Source: Bordetella genomosp. 10 (GTDB taxonomy: Bacteria > Pseudomonadota > Gammaproteobacteria > Burkholderiales > Burkholderiaceae_B). From it: a stretch of DNA of 64,000 bases. The stretch is from assembly GCF_002261225.1 (NCBI RefSeq), contig NZ_NEVM01000002.1, positions 806,001 to 870,000 of the forward strand, given 5' to 3'. The notes beneath the pieces are model-generated. The model was not told where the DNA came from and did no database searches. It saw only the letters and a list, made by a program, of their open reading frames with translations. Positions 16,224 to 23,882 of the stretch are shown piece by piece. The translations under genes and the position numbers were made by a program. The stretch's first letter is position 1; each line of letters begins with the position of its first letter.

Positions 16224-17513
16224 ATGTCGCAAACGCCTACCCACGCCTTGCCCTCGTATCTGGACCCGCAGCATCTGGGACCTTGGGGCGTCTACCTCCA
16301 GCAGGTCGACCGCGTCACTCCCTACCTGGGCGCCCTGGGCCGCTGGGTGGAAACGTTGAAGCGCCCGAAGCGCGCGCTCATCGTCGACGTGCCCGTAGAA
16401 CTGGACAACGGCCGCATCGCCCATTTCGAGGGCTATCGCGTGCAGCACAACACCTCGCGCGGCCCCGGCAAGGGCGGCGTGCGTTTTCACCAGGACGTCA
16501 CGCTGTCGGAAGTGATGGCCCTGTCGGCCTGGATGTCGATCAAGAACGCCGCCGTCAACCTGCCCTACGGCGGCGCCAAGGGCGGCATCCGCGTCGACCC
16601 GCGCACGCTCTCGCAGGGCGAGCTGGAGCGCATCACGCGGCGCTACACCAGCGAGATCGGCGTCATCATCGGACCCTCCAAGGACATTCCCGCGCCGGAC
16701 GTCAACACCAACGCCCAGATCATGGCGTGGATGATGGACACCTATTCCATGAACGAAGGCGCCACGGCGACCGGCGTGGTCACCGGCAAGCCGATCACGC
16801 TGGGCGGCAGCCTGGGCCGTGTCGAGGCCACGGGCCGCGGCGTGTTCGTGGTCGGCTGCGAGGCCGCCCGCGACGCCGGCATCCCGGTGGCCGGCGCGCG
16901 CGTGGTGGTGCAGGGCTTCGGCAATGTGGGCGGCACGGCGGCGCGCCTGTTCCATGACGTGGGCGCCAAGATCATCGCGGTGCAGGACCACACCGGCACC
17001 ATCCACAATCCCGCCGGCCTGGACGTGCCGGAACTGCTGGTGCATGTCTCGCGCAACGGCGGCGTGGGCGGCTTCGGCAAGGCCGAAGCGCTGGATCCCA
17101 AGGAATTCTGGAAGCTGGAAACCGAGTTCATGATCCCGGCCGCGCTGGAATCGCAGATCACGGCGGAGAACGCGCCTTCGATCCGCGCGAAGATCGTGGT
17201 GGAAGGCGCCAACGGCCCGACCACGCCGGAAGCCGACGACATCCTGTTCGACAAGGGCACGCTGGTGGTGCCGGACGTGCTGGCCAACGCCGGCGGCGTG
17301 ACGGTCAGCTACTTCGAATGGGTGCAGGATTTCTCCAGCTTCTTCTGGACCGAGGAAGAGATCAACCAGCGCCTCGAACGCATCATGCGCGAAGCCTACG
17401 CATCGATATCGCAGGTGGCGCGCGAGCAGAAAGTCACGCTGCGCACCGCGGCGTTCATCGTCGCTTGCACGCGCATCCTGCAGGCGCGCCAGGTGCGCGG
17501 CCTGTATCCGTGA
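16224..17513 (+). CDS. gdhA: Glutamate dehydrogenase (Glu/Leu/Phe/Val dehydrogenase family)
   Basis: This 429-residue cytoplasmic enzyme interconverts glutamate and 2-oxoglutarate plus ammonia with NAD(P). It has the catalytic-lysine motif [10 protein letters not shown] (about residue 113), substrate-binding [22 protein letters not shown], and a Rossmann motif [15 protein letters not shown] around residue 230. The ATG at 16224 is preferred to one at 16191 because GGAG stands nine bases before it and the family N-terminus fits. Coming right after an amino acid transporter and a DUF1445 gene, it may channel imported amino acids into central metabolism. The coenzyme preference cannot be read with confidence. 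Confidence 0.93.
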   Translation: MSQTPTHALPSYLDPQHLGPWGVYLQQVDRVTPYLGALGRWVETLKRPKRALIVDVPVELDNGRIAHFEGYRVQHNTSRGPGKGGVRFHQDVTLSEVMALSAWMSIKNAAVNLPYGGAKGGIRVDPRTLSQGELERITRRYTSEIGVIIGPSKDIPAPDVNTNAQIMAWMMDTYSMNEGATATGVVTGKPITLGGSLGRVEATGRGVFVVGCEAARDAGIPVAGARVVVQGFGNVGGTAARLFHDVGAKIIAVQDHTGTIHNPAGLDVPELLVHVSRNGGVGGFGKAEALDPKEFWKLETEFMIPAALESQITAENAPSIRAKIVVEGANGPTTPEADDILFDKGTLVVPDVLANAGGVTVSYFEWVQDFSSFFWTEEEINQRLERIMREAYASISQVAREQKVTLRTAAFIVACTRILQARQVRGLYP

Positions 17514-17594
17514 TGTACGCGCGCCATGGTGGTCGATAGCCGGGAAGGAAAGCTCATCCTGTAGAAAGCCCGCTCCGTACCCGCTCCGCGGTGC

Positions 17595-17623
17595 AAAACG
17601 CCCCCCAGAAGGGGGGGCGTTTT
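17595..17623. terminator. Bidirectional terminator between gdhA and the DUF2239 gene
   Basis: AAAACGCCCCCC (17595-17606), loop AGAAG, and GGGGGGCGTTTT (17612-17623) form a perfect 12-bp stem with A-run and T-run on opposite sides, so it can stop transcription from both convergent genes. Its right end touches the stop codon of the DUF2239 gene. Confidence 0.88.
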
Positions 17624-18354
17624 CATTGCGCGGCGCTTTCCGCCGCGTTGTCGAAACCCAGCCGCAGGGCGTGATCGCGCACGTCCGCCGGCCAGGCATC
17701 GATATGGGCGGCGAAGGCGGCGCGGTCGTCGGCGAAGAGGGCGCGGCTGGCTTCCTCGAAGCCCGGCAGGTCGCCGCCGACGGCGAGCATGAAGTGATAT
17801 GCCGATTCGCGCGCCTTGCGGATACGCGCCTTCTCTCCGCCCGACCGGCGCGCTTCTTCCACCAGTTTGCGCAGCGCGATGGACGCGCCGCCGGGTTGCG
17901 CGGCCAGCCATTCCCAATGGCGGGGAAGCAGCGTCACTTCGCGCGCCACGACGCCGAGCCGGGGACGTCCCCGGCCGCGCGGCTGGGCGGCGGCTGCCAC
18001 ATCCTCGGCCGCGACCGCCGACGCCGCCGCCTCGGCGGCCAACGCCATCGCCACCACCACGGGGTGCGCCGCCAGCCGCGAGACGACGTCCGCCGCGGTG
18101 CCTCGCGTATCGATGTCCACCGTGCGTCCGTTGCTGTCGTCGAACAGCAGCAAGGGGCCGGCGGCGCCCTTGTCGAGCGCCTGCTTCAAGGCAATGGCCG
18201 CGTCCTGGATGGAGCCGCTGGCCAGCCGGCGATGGCCGTCGAAACTGGTGAACGAAGAAGCGGCCAGGGCGGGATCCGGCGCGGGGGACGAGGCGGTCTT
18301 GGACACGGGGGACGAGGAGGGCATGGGCGTGTAGGAGGGCGGTGTAATAAACAT
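17623..18354 (-). CDS. DUF2239 family protein, function unknown
   Basis: This 243-residue protein has the two conserved DUF2239 blocks: FTSFDGHRRLASGSIQDAAIALKQAL near the N-terminus and PRGRGRPRLGVVAREVTLLPRHWEWL from about residue 145, followed by GGASIALRKLVEEARR. The Arg/Gly-rich segment followed by a helix-rich region gives it a DNA- or RNA-binding look, but no function is established. No signal peptide or membrane helix is seen. I use the ATG at 18354; a second ATG at 18324 and a TTG at 18378 are possible. A Fur-like sequence lies upstream. Confidence 0.8.
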   Translation of the reverse strand: MFITPPSYTPMPSSSPVSKTASSPAPDPALAASSFTSFDGHRRLASGSIQDAAIALKQALDKGAAGPLLLFDDSNGRTVDIDTRGTAADVVSRLAAHPVVVAMALAAEAAASAVAAEDVAAAAQPRGRGRPRLGVVAREVTLLPRHWEWLAAQPGGASIALRKLVEEARRSGGEKARIRKARESAYHFMLAVGGDLPGFEEASRALFADDRAAFAAHIDAWPADVRDHALRLGFDNAAESAAQ

Positions 18355-18467
18355 CTCGATATTATTATCCGGGTACAAATTAATTGCAAATTACCCGGGT
18401 TAAATTAAATCGAGACGCAGGCATCCTGCGATCGAGCAAGCGTCCGGCAAGCCGGAATGCTTATATC

Positions 18468-18486
18468 GAGAACGATAATTATTCTT
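18468..18486. promoter_or_regulatory. Fur-box-like sequence
   Basis: GAGAACGATAATTATTCTT matches the 19-base Fur consensus GATAATGATAATCATTATC at 14 of 19 positions and is centred on the palindrome ATAATTAT. It lies 114 bases before the DUF2239 start, in a 301-base gene-free stretch (18355-18655) where I see nothing else definite. Iron control of the neighbour is inference only. Confidence 0.4.
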
Positions 18487-18655
18487 AAATGAAAAGTACA
18501 GCCCTGTGAGCGCCAGGCAGCGCTTCACGCTTTGGCCGCACGATGCCCCGTAGCCCCGATGCGCCTGGGTCCGGTCCTTGTCCTGCGCTATGGCCGGGTG
18601 TGAGCGGCGCGCCATGAAGCGCGGCGCGGCGGAACGCGGCCCTGCCGGCGCCCGT

Positions 18656-19480
18656 TCATTTCTTCGGCAGGAACTCCGGCTTGAACACGCCCACCAGCGC
18701 GTCGTAGGGGATGGTGAGTTCAGGTTCGCCGTACGAGTAGGGCGCGATGCTGTAGGCGTCGAACTTGACCACCACGCCGTCGCGCGTCAGGGCGAAGTTG
18801 TCGCTTTCCTCGAAAGGGAAGGCGCGGGCGTAGCCGGCGGGGTCGCGCTTGGCGTCGTCGTTGCGGGCCAGCCACTGGTCGTAGACCTTGCGCAAGGCGG
18901 CGGTGTATTGATCGTGGCGGCCGGGGATGATGGCTTCGTCCAGCGCCAGCACGCGGCCGGGCGTGCGTTGCCAGTTCAGGTATTGCGTGGCCGGAATGCC
19001 GTGGGCCGCGCCGGCGAAGTACTGCTGGGTGTGCAGTTCGATGGCGATGATGTCGCCCACCGTGTCCTTCACGCTGGCCTTGAAGTCGGTGGCGTCGCCC
19101 GGCTGGGCGGTCTTCCAGAACCAGTCGGCGTACTCGTCCAGGGTTTCGTAGGGACCGCGCAGGCGCTGGTCGGTGCCCGTCATGTAGGCCAGCACGTGGT
19201 CGATCAACTGGGTCAGCCGGGGAATGGCGGGGAAGGCCACCGAGTCGACCTCGATGCGCGGGCACGTGTCGCCCTTGCAGTGCGGCTTAGTGCGCTTCCA
19301 CTCGATCGACTTCACGTCGACGTCGCCGTGCTGCACGACGGGACCGGCCTGCTTCGACGGCAGGCTGATGGTGTCCGGAGGAGCGCTGCCGCAGGCGCCC
19401 AGCAGGGCCAGGCACAGCGCGGCGCCGGCGGCGTGGAAGGCGCGCGCGGCGCGGCGGGAGAAGGGGGAGGGGTTCGGCAT
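18656..19480 (-). CDS. RsiV-like (DUF4163/DUF3298) lipoprotein
   Basis: A 274-residue secreted lipoprotein with lipobox LLGAC at about residue 30 and a two-part DUF4163/DUF3298 fold: an N-terminal region with two cysteines (HCKGDTCPRIEVDSV) and a C-terminal stretch with FDAYSIAPYSYGEPELTIPYDAL, the motif shared with RsiV-type proteins. In Bacillus RsiV is an anti-sigma factor and lysozyme receptor, but this protein has no cytoplasmic anti-sigma domain and no sigma factor gene nearby, so it more likely has an envelope role. Function is unknown. Confidence 0.75.
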   Translation of the reverse strand: MPNPSPFSRRAARAFHAAGAALCLALLGACGSAPPDTISLPSKQAGPVVQHGDVDVKSIEWKRTKPHCKGDTCPRIEVDSVAFPAIPRLTQLIDHVLAYMTGTDQRLRGPYETLDEYADWFWKTAQPGDATDFKASVKDTVGDIIAIELHTQQYFAGAAHGIPATQYLNWQRTPGRVLALDEAIIPGRHDQYTAALRKVYDQWLARNDDAKRDPAGYARAFPFEESDNFALTRDGVVVKFDAYSIAPYSYGEPELTIPYDALVGVFKPEFLPKK

Positions 19481-19598
19481 CGTCGGTCATTCCTGCGGGG
19501 ATCGCGTGCGTGGCGTCTCGACGCCCCGCCGCGTGATGATAGCGGAATCGGCGGGCGCGGCCGGCGCGCGTCGGCCGGCGCCGCGCGTCATGGCCTGC

Positions 19599-19666
19599 TT
19601 CACGGCATCTTCCTCATGGCGCCATGTTTCATGGCATCTTCGTCATGGCGCTTTCTTCATGGCACC
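19599..19666. repeat. Imperfect tandem repeat (28-29 bp, about 2.4 copies) at the lplA 3' end
   Basis: Units begin TTCACGGCATCTTCCTCATGG at 19599 and TTCATGGCATCTTCGTCATGG at 19628, and a third partial copy starts at 19656 and runs into the last codons of the lipoate ligase gene. The copies differ at a few positions. The array overlaps a stop codon, so copy changes could alter the protein end. Confidence 0.6.
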
Positions 19667-20433
19667 TGGTACAGCCATGCTTCCGTGCCGAAGCGCTCGC
19701 GCGCCTCCCGGTCGGCCTGCGCCAGTTCGTCGGCGGCGATCGCGCCCGCGGTCAGGCCATGCCGCGCCTTGAAGACCTCGATCATGCGCGCGATGATCTG
19801 CTCGCGCGGCATGCCCGTCTGCGTCAGCAGCGGATCGACCCGCTTCTTGGCGCTGGCCGTGCCCTTGTCGGACAGTTTCTCGCGGCCGATGCGCAGCACC
19901 TGCACCATCTTGTCCGCGTCGATGTCGTAGGCCATGGTCACGTGGTGCAGCACCGCGCCCCCGCGCCGCGCCTGGGCGGCGCCGCCTATCTTGCCGCTGG
20001 CGGAGGTGATGTCGTTCAGCGGCTGGTACCAGGCCTTGATGCCCACCGATTCCAAGGCCTCCAGCGTCCATTGGTCGAGGAAGGCATAGGACTCCTGGAA
20101 GCTCATGCCCTCGACCAGGGACAGGGGCGCGTAGATCGAATACGTGATGGTGTTGCCCGGTTCGACGAACATCGCGCCGCCGCCGCTGACGCGGCGCACC
20201 AGCTCGATGCCGTGCCGTCGCGCGCCCTCGGGATCCACTTCGTTCCTGACCGACTGGAAGCGGCCGATCACCACCGCGCCCGCCGACCATTCCCAGAAAC
20301 GCAGCGTGGGCGGCCGCCGGCCGGCAGCGACCTCGTCGCACAGGACGGCGTCCAGGGCCATGTGCTGCAAGGGCGGGCGGGGCCCTTCATGGATCAACTG
20401 CCAGTCGTGATCGCGCCATGTGCTGCGGGTCAT
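19657..20433 (-). CDS. lplA: Lipoate-protein ligase, catalytic (N-terminal) domain protein
   Basis: This 258-residue protein attaches lipoate to lipoyl domains of 2-oxoacid dehydrogenases or the glycine cleavage H protein. It has the biotin/lipoate ligase motifs: RRVSGGGAMFVEPGNTITYSIY (RRxSGGGAVxH type, with Phe-Val where His is usual), and ITSASGKIGGAAQARRGGAVLHH carrying the catalytic Lys. It lacks the C-terminal accessory domain of E. coli LplA; that domain is coded by the gene immediately upstream, 41 bases away. The ATG at 20433 is preceded by an AGGGGG sequence. Archaeal bipartite ligases of Thermoplasma are built in the same way. Confidence 0.85.
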   Translation of the reverse strand: MTRSTWRDHDWQLIHEGPRPPLQHMALDAVLCDEVAAGRRPPTLRFWEWSAGAVVIGRFQSVRNEVDPEGARRHGIELVRRVSGGGAMFVEPGNTITYSIYAPLSLVEGMSFQESYAFLDQWTLEALESVGIKAWYQPLNDITSASGKIGGAAQARRGGAVLHHVTMAYDIDADKMVQVLRIGREKLSDKGTASAKKRVDPLLTQTGMPREQIIARMIEVFKARHGLTAGAIAADELAQADREARERFGTEAWLYQVP

Positions 20434-20474
20434 GGATGTATCCCCCTGTCACGCTTGGGAGCGGCCCGGCGCGA

Positions 20475-20756
20475 TCACGCCAGCGCCCTCCGCACCGCGA
20501 TGGCCACCGCTTCGGGCGAGAAGCCGAACATCTCGGCCTCGGGCGGCAGCGCCGCCGCCACCGCCAGCGCCAGTTCGGTTTCGCCGGCGTCGGCGTACTG
20601 GCCGACCAGCGCCTTGTCTATCCTGGCCAGCGCCTCGGGCGGCTCCAGGAAGAAGTCGCCGCTGATCTGCACGCGCGCCAGGCGCCCGGCCTGTACACCG
20701 ACGTCGGCGACAACCAGCTTGCCGCCCGGAACCTTGTATTCGCCGTGTCCGTTCAT
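20475..20756 (-). CDS. Lipoate-protein ligase accessory (C-terminal) domain protein
   Basis: A 93-residue protein resembling the separate accessory domain of lipoate ligase: GEYKVPGGKLVVADVGVQAGRLARVQISGDFFLEPPEALARIDKAL, then a helical tail. In two-part ligases this small subunit is needed for lipoate adenylation. I use the ATG at 20756; a GTG at 20765 would add three residues. It precedes the catalytic subunit in one operon, which strongly supports a two-subunit enzyme. Confidence 0.8.
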   Translation of the reverse strand: MNGHGEYKVPGGKLVVADVGVQAGRLARVQISGDFFLEPPEALARIDKALVGQYADAGETELALAVAAALPPEAEMFGFSPEAVAIAVRRALA

Positions 20757-20989
20757 TGCTTGCACCGTCCTGGCCTCGTGTTCAATAAATGCCGCGTGGG
20801 CAAGGGCATTGCCGCGTGCGCAGCCTGCGCGCGCACCGCGCGTTCCGTCGCGTGCGCCGCCTGGAATCTTAACGGCTTTGCGCCGGGATTGCCCGCGGAA
20901 CGGGCTTTCCGTTCTGATAACGGGCGGGAATCAATTGATCGGATAGCACGGCGCCCCTCGCCCTTCATGGGGAGGAAGGATAATGTGGC

Positions 20990-21018
20990 GCAGTCTGCGG
21001 CTCGATGCCGCAGACTGC
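20990..21018. repeat. Left-end hairpin of the IS element
   Basis: GCAGTCTGCGGC (20990-21001), loop TCGAT, GCCGCAGACTGC (21007-21018) is a perfect 12-bp stem. It lies immediately after the tnpA stop, so it may be the recognition hairpin for single-strand transposition, the tnpA terminator, or both. Confidence 0.7.
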
Positions 21019-21020
21019 AC

Positions 21021-21455
21021 CTAATGGAGCGTTTGCTGTTGCTCGATGTATCGGCGGATCACTGCGATGAGGGCACCCCCGCAACTGCCCGCAAAGTAAG
21101 ACGGCGACCACAGCGCACCGCCCCATAGCCTCTTGCGGATGCCTGGATGGTTTATCTTGCGGATCATGCGGCTGGAGATGCCTTTGAGGCTATTGACCAG
21201 CGCAGAAACGGACTCCTTTGGCGGATAGTTCACCAGCAGGCGCACATGCCCATCTTCTTCCTCAAACTCCACCAGTTTCGCCTCGAAGTCGGGCGCACAT
21301 TTCGGCAAAGATGCCGCGCAGGTCATCGAGAATGGTCTTGGTGAACACCCCACGCCGATATTTGGTCACGAAGTCCAGATGGACGCGCATCAAGAATACG
21401 CAGTGTCTTCCGTGTCCGATGTCGTTGTCGTTGTCGTGACGTTGTCGTTGCGCAT
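21021..21455 (-). pseudogene. tnpA: Frameshifted IS200-type transposase TnpA
   Basis: The remains encode the HUH single-strand transposase, but in pieces. From the ATG at 21455 the frame ends soon; the family sequence GRHCVFLMRVHLDFVTKYRRGVF is in another frame, reached after a run of ACGACA-type repeats (21421-21450). A second shift occurs at GGG 21291-21293 (one extra base) between AEMCA and DFEAKLVEF. The HUH motif, usually HVH, reads HVR, so even a restored frame would lack one metal-binding His. The catalytic Tyr in RRYIEQQ is kept. Confidence 0.85.
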
Positions 21456-21476
21456 AGGCAAACCTATACTGTGCGC

Positions 21477-22751
21477 ATGCAACGCCTCCAAGCCTTCAAA
21501 TTCGAACTGTGTCCGAACGGCCAGCAGCAGCGCCAGATGCGGCGCTTTGCCGGCTCATGCCGGTTCGTGTTCAACAAGGCATTGGCGTTGCAGAAGGCCA
21601 ATCACGAAGCGGGTGGCAAGTTCATCGGCTATGTCGCCATGGCAAATCACCTGACAGCGTGGCGCAATGGCGATGAAACGCCGTGGCTCAAGGATGCGCC
21701 CGTGCATCCGTTGCAGCACGCACTCAAGGATTTGGAGCGTGCCTACAAAAACTTCTTCGCCAAACGCGCAGCCTTCCCGAAGTTCAAACGCAAAGGCCAG
21801 AGCGAGCGCTTCCGTTACCCGGACGCCAAGCAGTTCAAGCTCGACCCAGGCAACGCCCGTATCTTCCTGCCGAAACTTGGCTGGATGCGGTTGCGGCTGT
21901 CGCGTCCGGTACTGGGCAAGTTATGCAATGCCACCGTCAGCCAGTCGGGCGGCAAGTGGTTTGTGAGCATCCAGACCGAGCGTGAAGTGGATCAACCCGT
22001 GCCGCAAGCCACGTCGGCAATCGGTATCGACATGGGCATCACCCGCTTCGCCACGTTCTCCGATGGCACATACCTGGCGCCGTTGGCCAGTTTCAAGAGA
22101 CACGAAACCCGCCTGCGCCGCTACCAGCGGGCAATGAGCCGCAAGGCCAGGTTCAGCAACAACTGGAAGAAAGCGAAGGCCTGCGTCCAGCGTATCCATT
22201 CGCGCATCGGCAATGCTCGCCGCGACTACTTGCACAAGGCCACGACCACGATCAGCAAAAACCACGCGATGGTGTGTATCGAGGACTTGCAGGTACGGAA
22301 TATGTCCCGGTCGGCGGCGAGGAGTATGGAGAAACCGGGAAAAAACGTCCGGGCCAAGTCTGGCCTGAACAAAAGCATCCTCGATCAAGGCTGGTTCGAG
22401 TTCAGGCGGCAGCTTGAATACAAGCTGGCCTGGAACGGCGGGATGCTCATTGCCGTGCCGCCGCAAAACACCAGCCGTACCTGCCCATGTTGCGGCCATG
22501 TGTCAGCAGAGAACCGCAAAACGCAAGCGCAGTTCCGATGTGTGCAATGCGGTCACGAAGCCAACGCCGATGAAGTCGGCGCCATCAATGTTTTAAGGGC
22601 GGGGCACGCCCGGCTAGCCTGTGGAGAGGATGTCAGCCACGCAACGCCTGCAAAGGCCGAGCGTGCAGCCTCTGTGAAGCAGGAACCCACCGAAGCGACT
22701 TGTTCAGGCACTGTGCCTGCAATGAGCGCCGTAGGAATCCCCTGCCTTTAG
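21477..22751 (+). CDS. tnpB: TnpB, RNA-guided nuclease of the IS605 family (Cas12 ancestor type)
   Basis: A 424-residue protein of normal TnpB size. The RuvC-like catalytic residues are present: Asp185 (IGIDMGITRF), Glu269 (VCIEDLQVRNM) and Asp365 (NADEVGAINV). A four-Cys zinc ribbon (Cys336, Cys339, Cys355, Cys358) splits the last two. The N-terminal domain starts MQRLQAFKFELCPNG; the ATG at 21477 is preferred to a GTG at 21471. TnpB proteins use a short RNA derived from the element's right end to cut matching DNA, which helps the element persist. Here the frame is open although tnpA is ruined. The last codons overlap the right-end hairpin. Confidence 0.92.
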   Translation: MQRLQAFKFELCPNGQQQRQMRRFAGSCRFVFNKALALQKANHEAGGKFIGYVAMANHLTAWRNGDETPWLKDAPVHPLQHALKDLERAYKNFFAKRAAFPKFKRKGQSERFRYPDAKQFKLDPGNARIFLPKLGWMRLRLSRPVLGKLCNATVSQSGGKWFVSIQTEREVDQPVPQATSAIGIDMGITRFATFSDGTYLAPLASFKRHETRLRRYQRAMSRKARFSNNWKKAKACVQRIHSRIGNARRDYLHKATTTISKNHAMVCIEDLQVRNMSRSAARSMEKPGKNVRAKSGLNKSILDQGWFEFRRQLEYKLAWNGGMLIAVPPQNTSRTCPCCGHVSAENRKTQAQFRCVQCGHEANADEVGAINVLRAGHARLACGEDVSHATPAKAERAASVKQEPTEATCSGTVPAMSAVGIPCL

Positions 22752-22788
22752 GCGGGGGAGGATGTCAACACAACTTTCGAGCGGACAG
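22600..22788 (+). ncRNA. Predicted omega RNA (reRNA) and its guide from the IS right end
   Basis: In IS605-type elements the TnpB guide RNA covers the 3' end of tnpB and the right end, and the guide is the flanking host sequence immediately after the element. The terminal hairpin CCCCTGCC-TTTA-GGCGGGGG (22739-22758) is followed by AGGATGTCAA, so the guide would begin near 22769 (CACAACTTTCGAGCGG). The 5' end of the RNA is unknown; the start given is approximate. Expression is not visible from sequence. Confidence 0.45.
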
Positions 22789-22866
22789 ACCTCGTCCGGC
22801 AACGCCACAATGCCCCGAAAAACAGGAGACGGGCGCCGTGCCCGTCCGACAACGGAGACGACAAGC

Positions 22867-23853
22867 ATGCAGAAGAAACAGTGGCGGAAGGCGCGCGCGA
22901 TCGGCCTGGGGCTGTGCCTGGGCTTCATGGCGATGGCGGCGCCGCAGGCGGCGGAGCGTTGGCCGGACCGGCCGGTGCGCATCGTGGTGCCCTATGCGGC
23001 GGGCGGGACCACCGATTTCTCGGCGCGGCTCATCGCGCAGAAGCTGTCCGAGCAGACCCATGGGTCCTTCATCGTGGAGAACAAGGCCGGCGGCTCGGGC
23101 ACCATAGGCACGCTGCAGGTGGTTCGAAGCGAGCCCAACGGCGCGACGCTGCTGGCCAGCGATACGTCGTACGCCATGCTGCCGGCCTTGTTCGCGAAAC
23201 TGCCCTGGGACCACGAGCATGACCTGATACCGGTGACGACCCTGGTGCAGACGCCGGTGGTGCTGGTGGTGCCGTCCAGCTCGCCCTTCAAGACGCTGGC
23301 CGAACTCCGAAGCTACGCGCACGACCATCCGGGAAAACTGAATTTCGGCTCGGGCGGCGCGGGCAGCTCGACCCATTTGCAAGGCGCCCTGTTCGGCAAG
23401 GACGCGGGGATCGACATCACGCACGTGCCGTACAAGGGCGCCGGCGAGGCCATGATGGGCCTGGTGGCGGGCCAGGTGGACGTGCTGGTCACCGCGGCGC
23501 CCACGGCCTTGCCCCAGGTGAGCGGCGGCCGCGCGCGCGCCCTGGCGGTGACCGGCGCGCAGCGGCTGCCGGCGCTGAGCGGCGTGCCGACCTTCGCCGA
23601 GGCCGGCCTGCCCGAGTACGCGGTGGTGAACTGGTTCGGGCTGGCGGCGCCCAAGGGGACGCCGCCCGCCGTCATCGACACCATCGCGAAGGACGTCAAG
23701 CGCGCGCTGGACGATCCGGACTTGAAGAAGCGGCTGGCTGAGCAGGGCGCGGAACCAGGCGGCCTGTCGCCGGCGGCGTTCGCCGCGCGCATCGCCAAGG
23801 AAACCGCGGCGTGGTCGGACATCGCGCTCAGCGCCGGCATTACGCCGCATTGA
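22867..23853 (+). CDS. Bug-family (TctC-type) tripartite tricarboxylate receptor
   Basis: A 328-residue periplasmic receptor with a signal peptide ending around residue 27 (PQAAE) and the Bug family motifs RPVRIVVPYAAGGTTDFSARLIAQ, NKAGGSGTIGT and THVPYKGAGEAMMGLVAGQVD. Bug proteins bind carboxylates or other small metabolites with a water-mediated pocket. No TctA/TctB permease is present nearby, as usual for orphan Bug proteins in this group. The ATG at 22867 follows a GGAGA sequence. The IS element ends about 100 bases upstream and may have separated the gene from its original promoter. An SMP-30-like gene follows after 29 bases. Confidence 0.9.
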   Translation: MQKKQWRKARAIGLGLCLGFMAMAAPQAAERWPDRPVRIVVPYAAGGTTDFSARLIAQKLSEQTHGSFIVENKAGGSGTIGTLQVVRSEPNGATLLASDTSYAMLPALFAKLPWDHEHDLIPVTTLVQTPVVLVVPSSSPFKTLAELRSYAHDHPGKLNFGSGGAGSSTHLQGALFGKDAGIDITHVPYKGAGEAMMGLVAGQVDVLVTAAPTALPQVSGGRARALAVTGAQRLPALSGVPTFAEAGLPEYAVVNWFGLAAPKGTPPAVIDTIAKDVKRALDDPDLKKRLAEQGAEPGGLSPAAFAARIAKETAAWSDIALSAGITPH

Positions 23854-23882
23854 GCATCAACAGCCGAAACGAGCATCCTGCC

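Larger units (their letters stand above)
20990..22768. mobile_element. IS200/IS605-family insertion sequence with dead tnpA and intact tnpB
   Basis: The element contains divergent tnpA and tnpB. Its left end is marked by a perfect 12-bp hairpin (20990-21018), its right end by the family hairpin (22739-22758) and terminal GGATGTCAA. Subterminal hairpins rather than terminal inverted repeats are the rule for this family. The exact left boundary is uncertain by some tens of bases. It lies between the lipoate ligase genes and a Bug receptor gene, about 100 bases before the latter. The transposase is broken, so this copy should be immobile by itself. Confidence 0.82.

Noticed and set aside
22739..22768. 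Treating the hairpin after tnpB as an ordinary terminator
   Set aside because: No T-run follows and the sequence with GGATGTCAA is the known right-end pattern of IS605-type elements.
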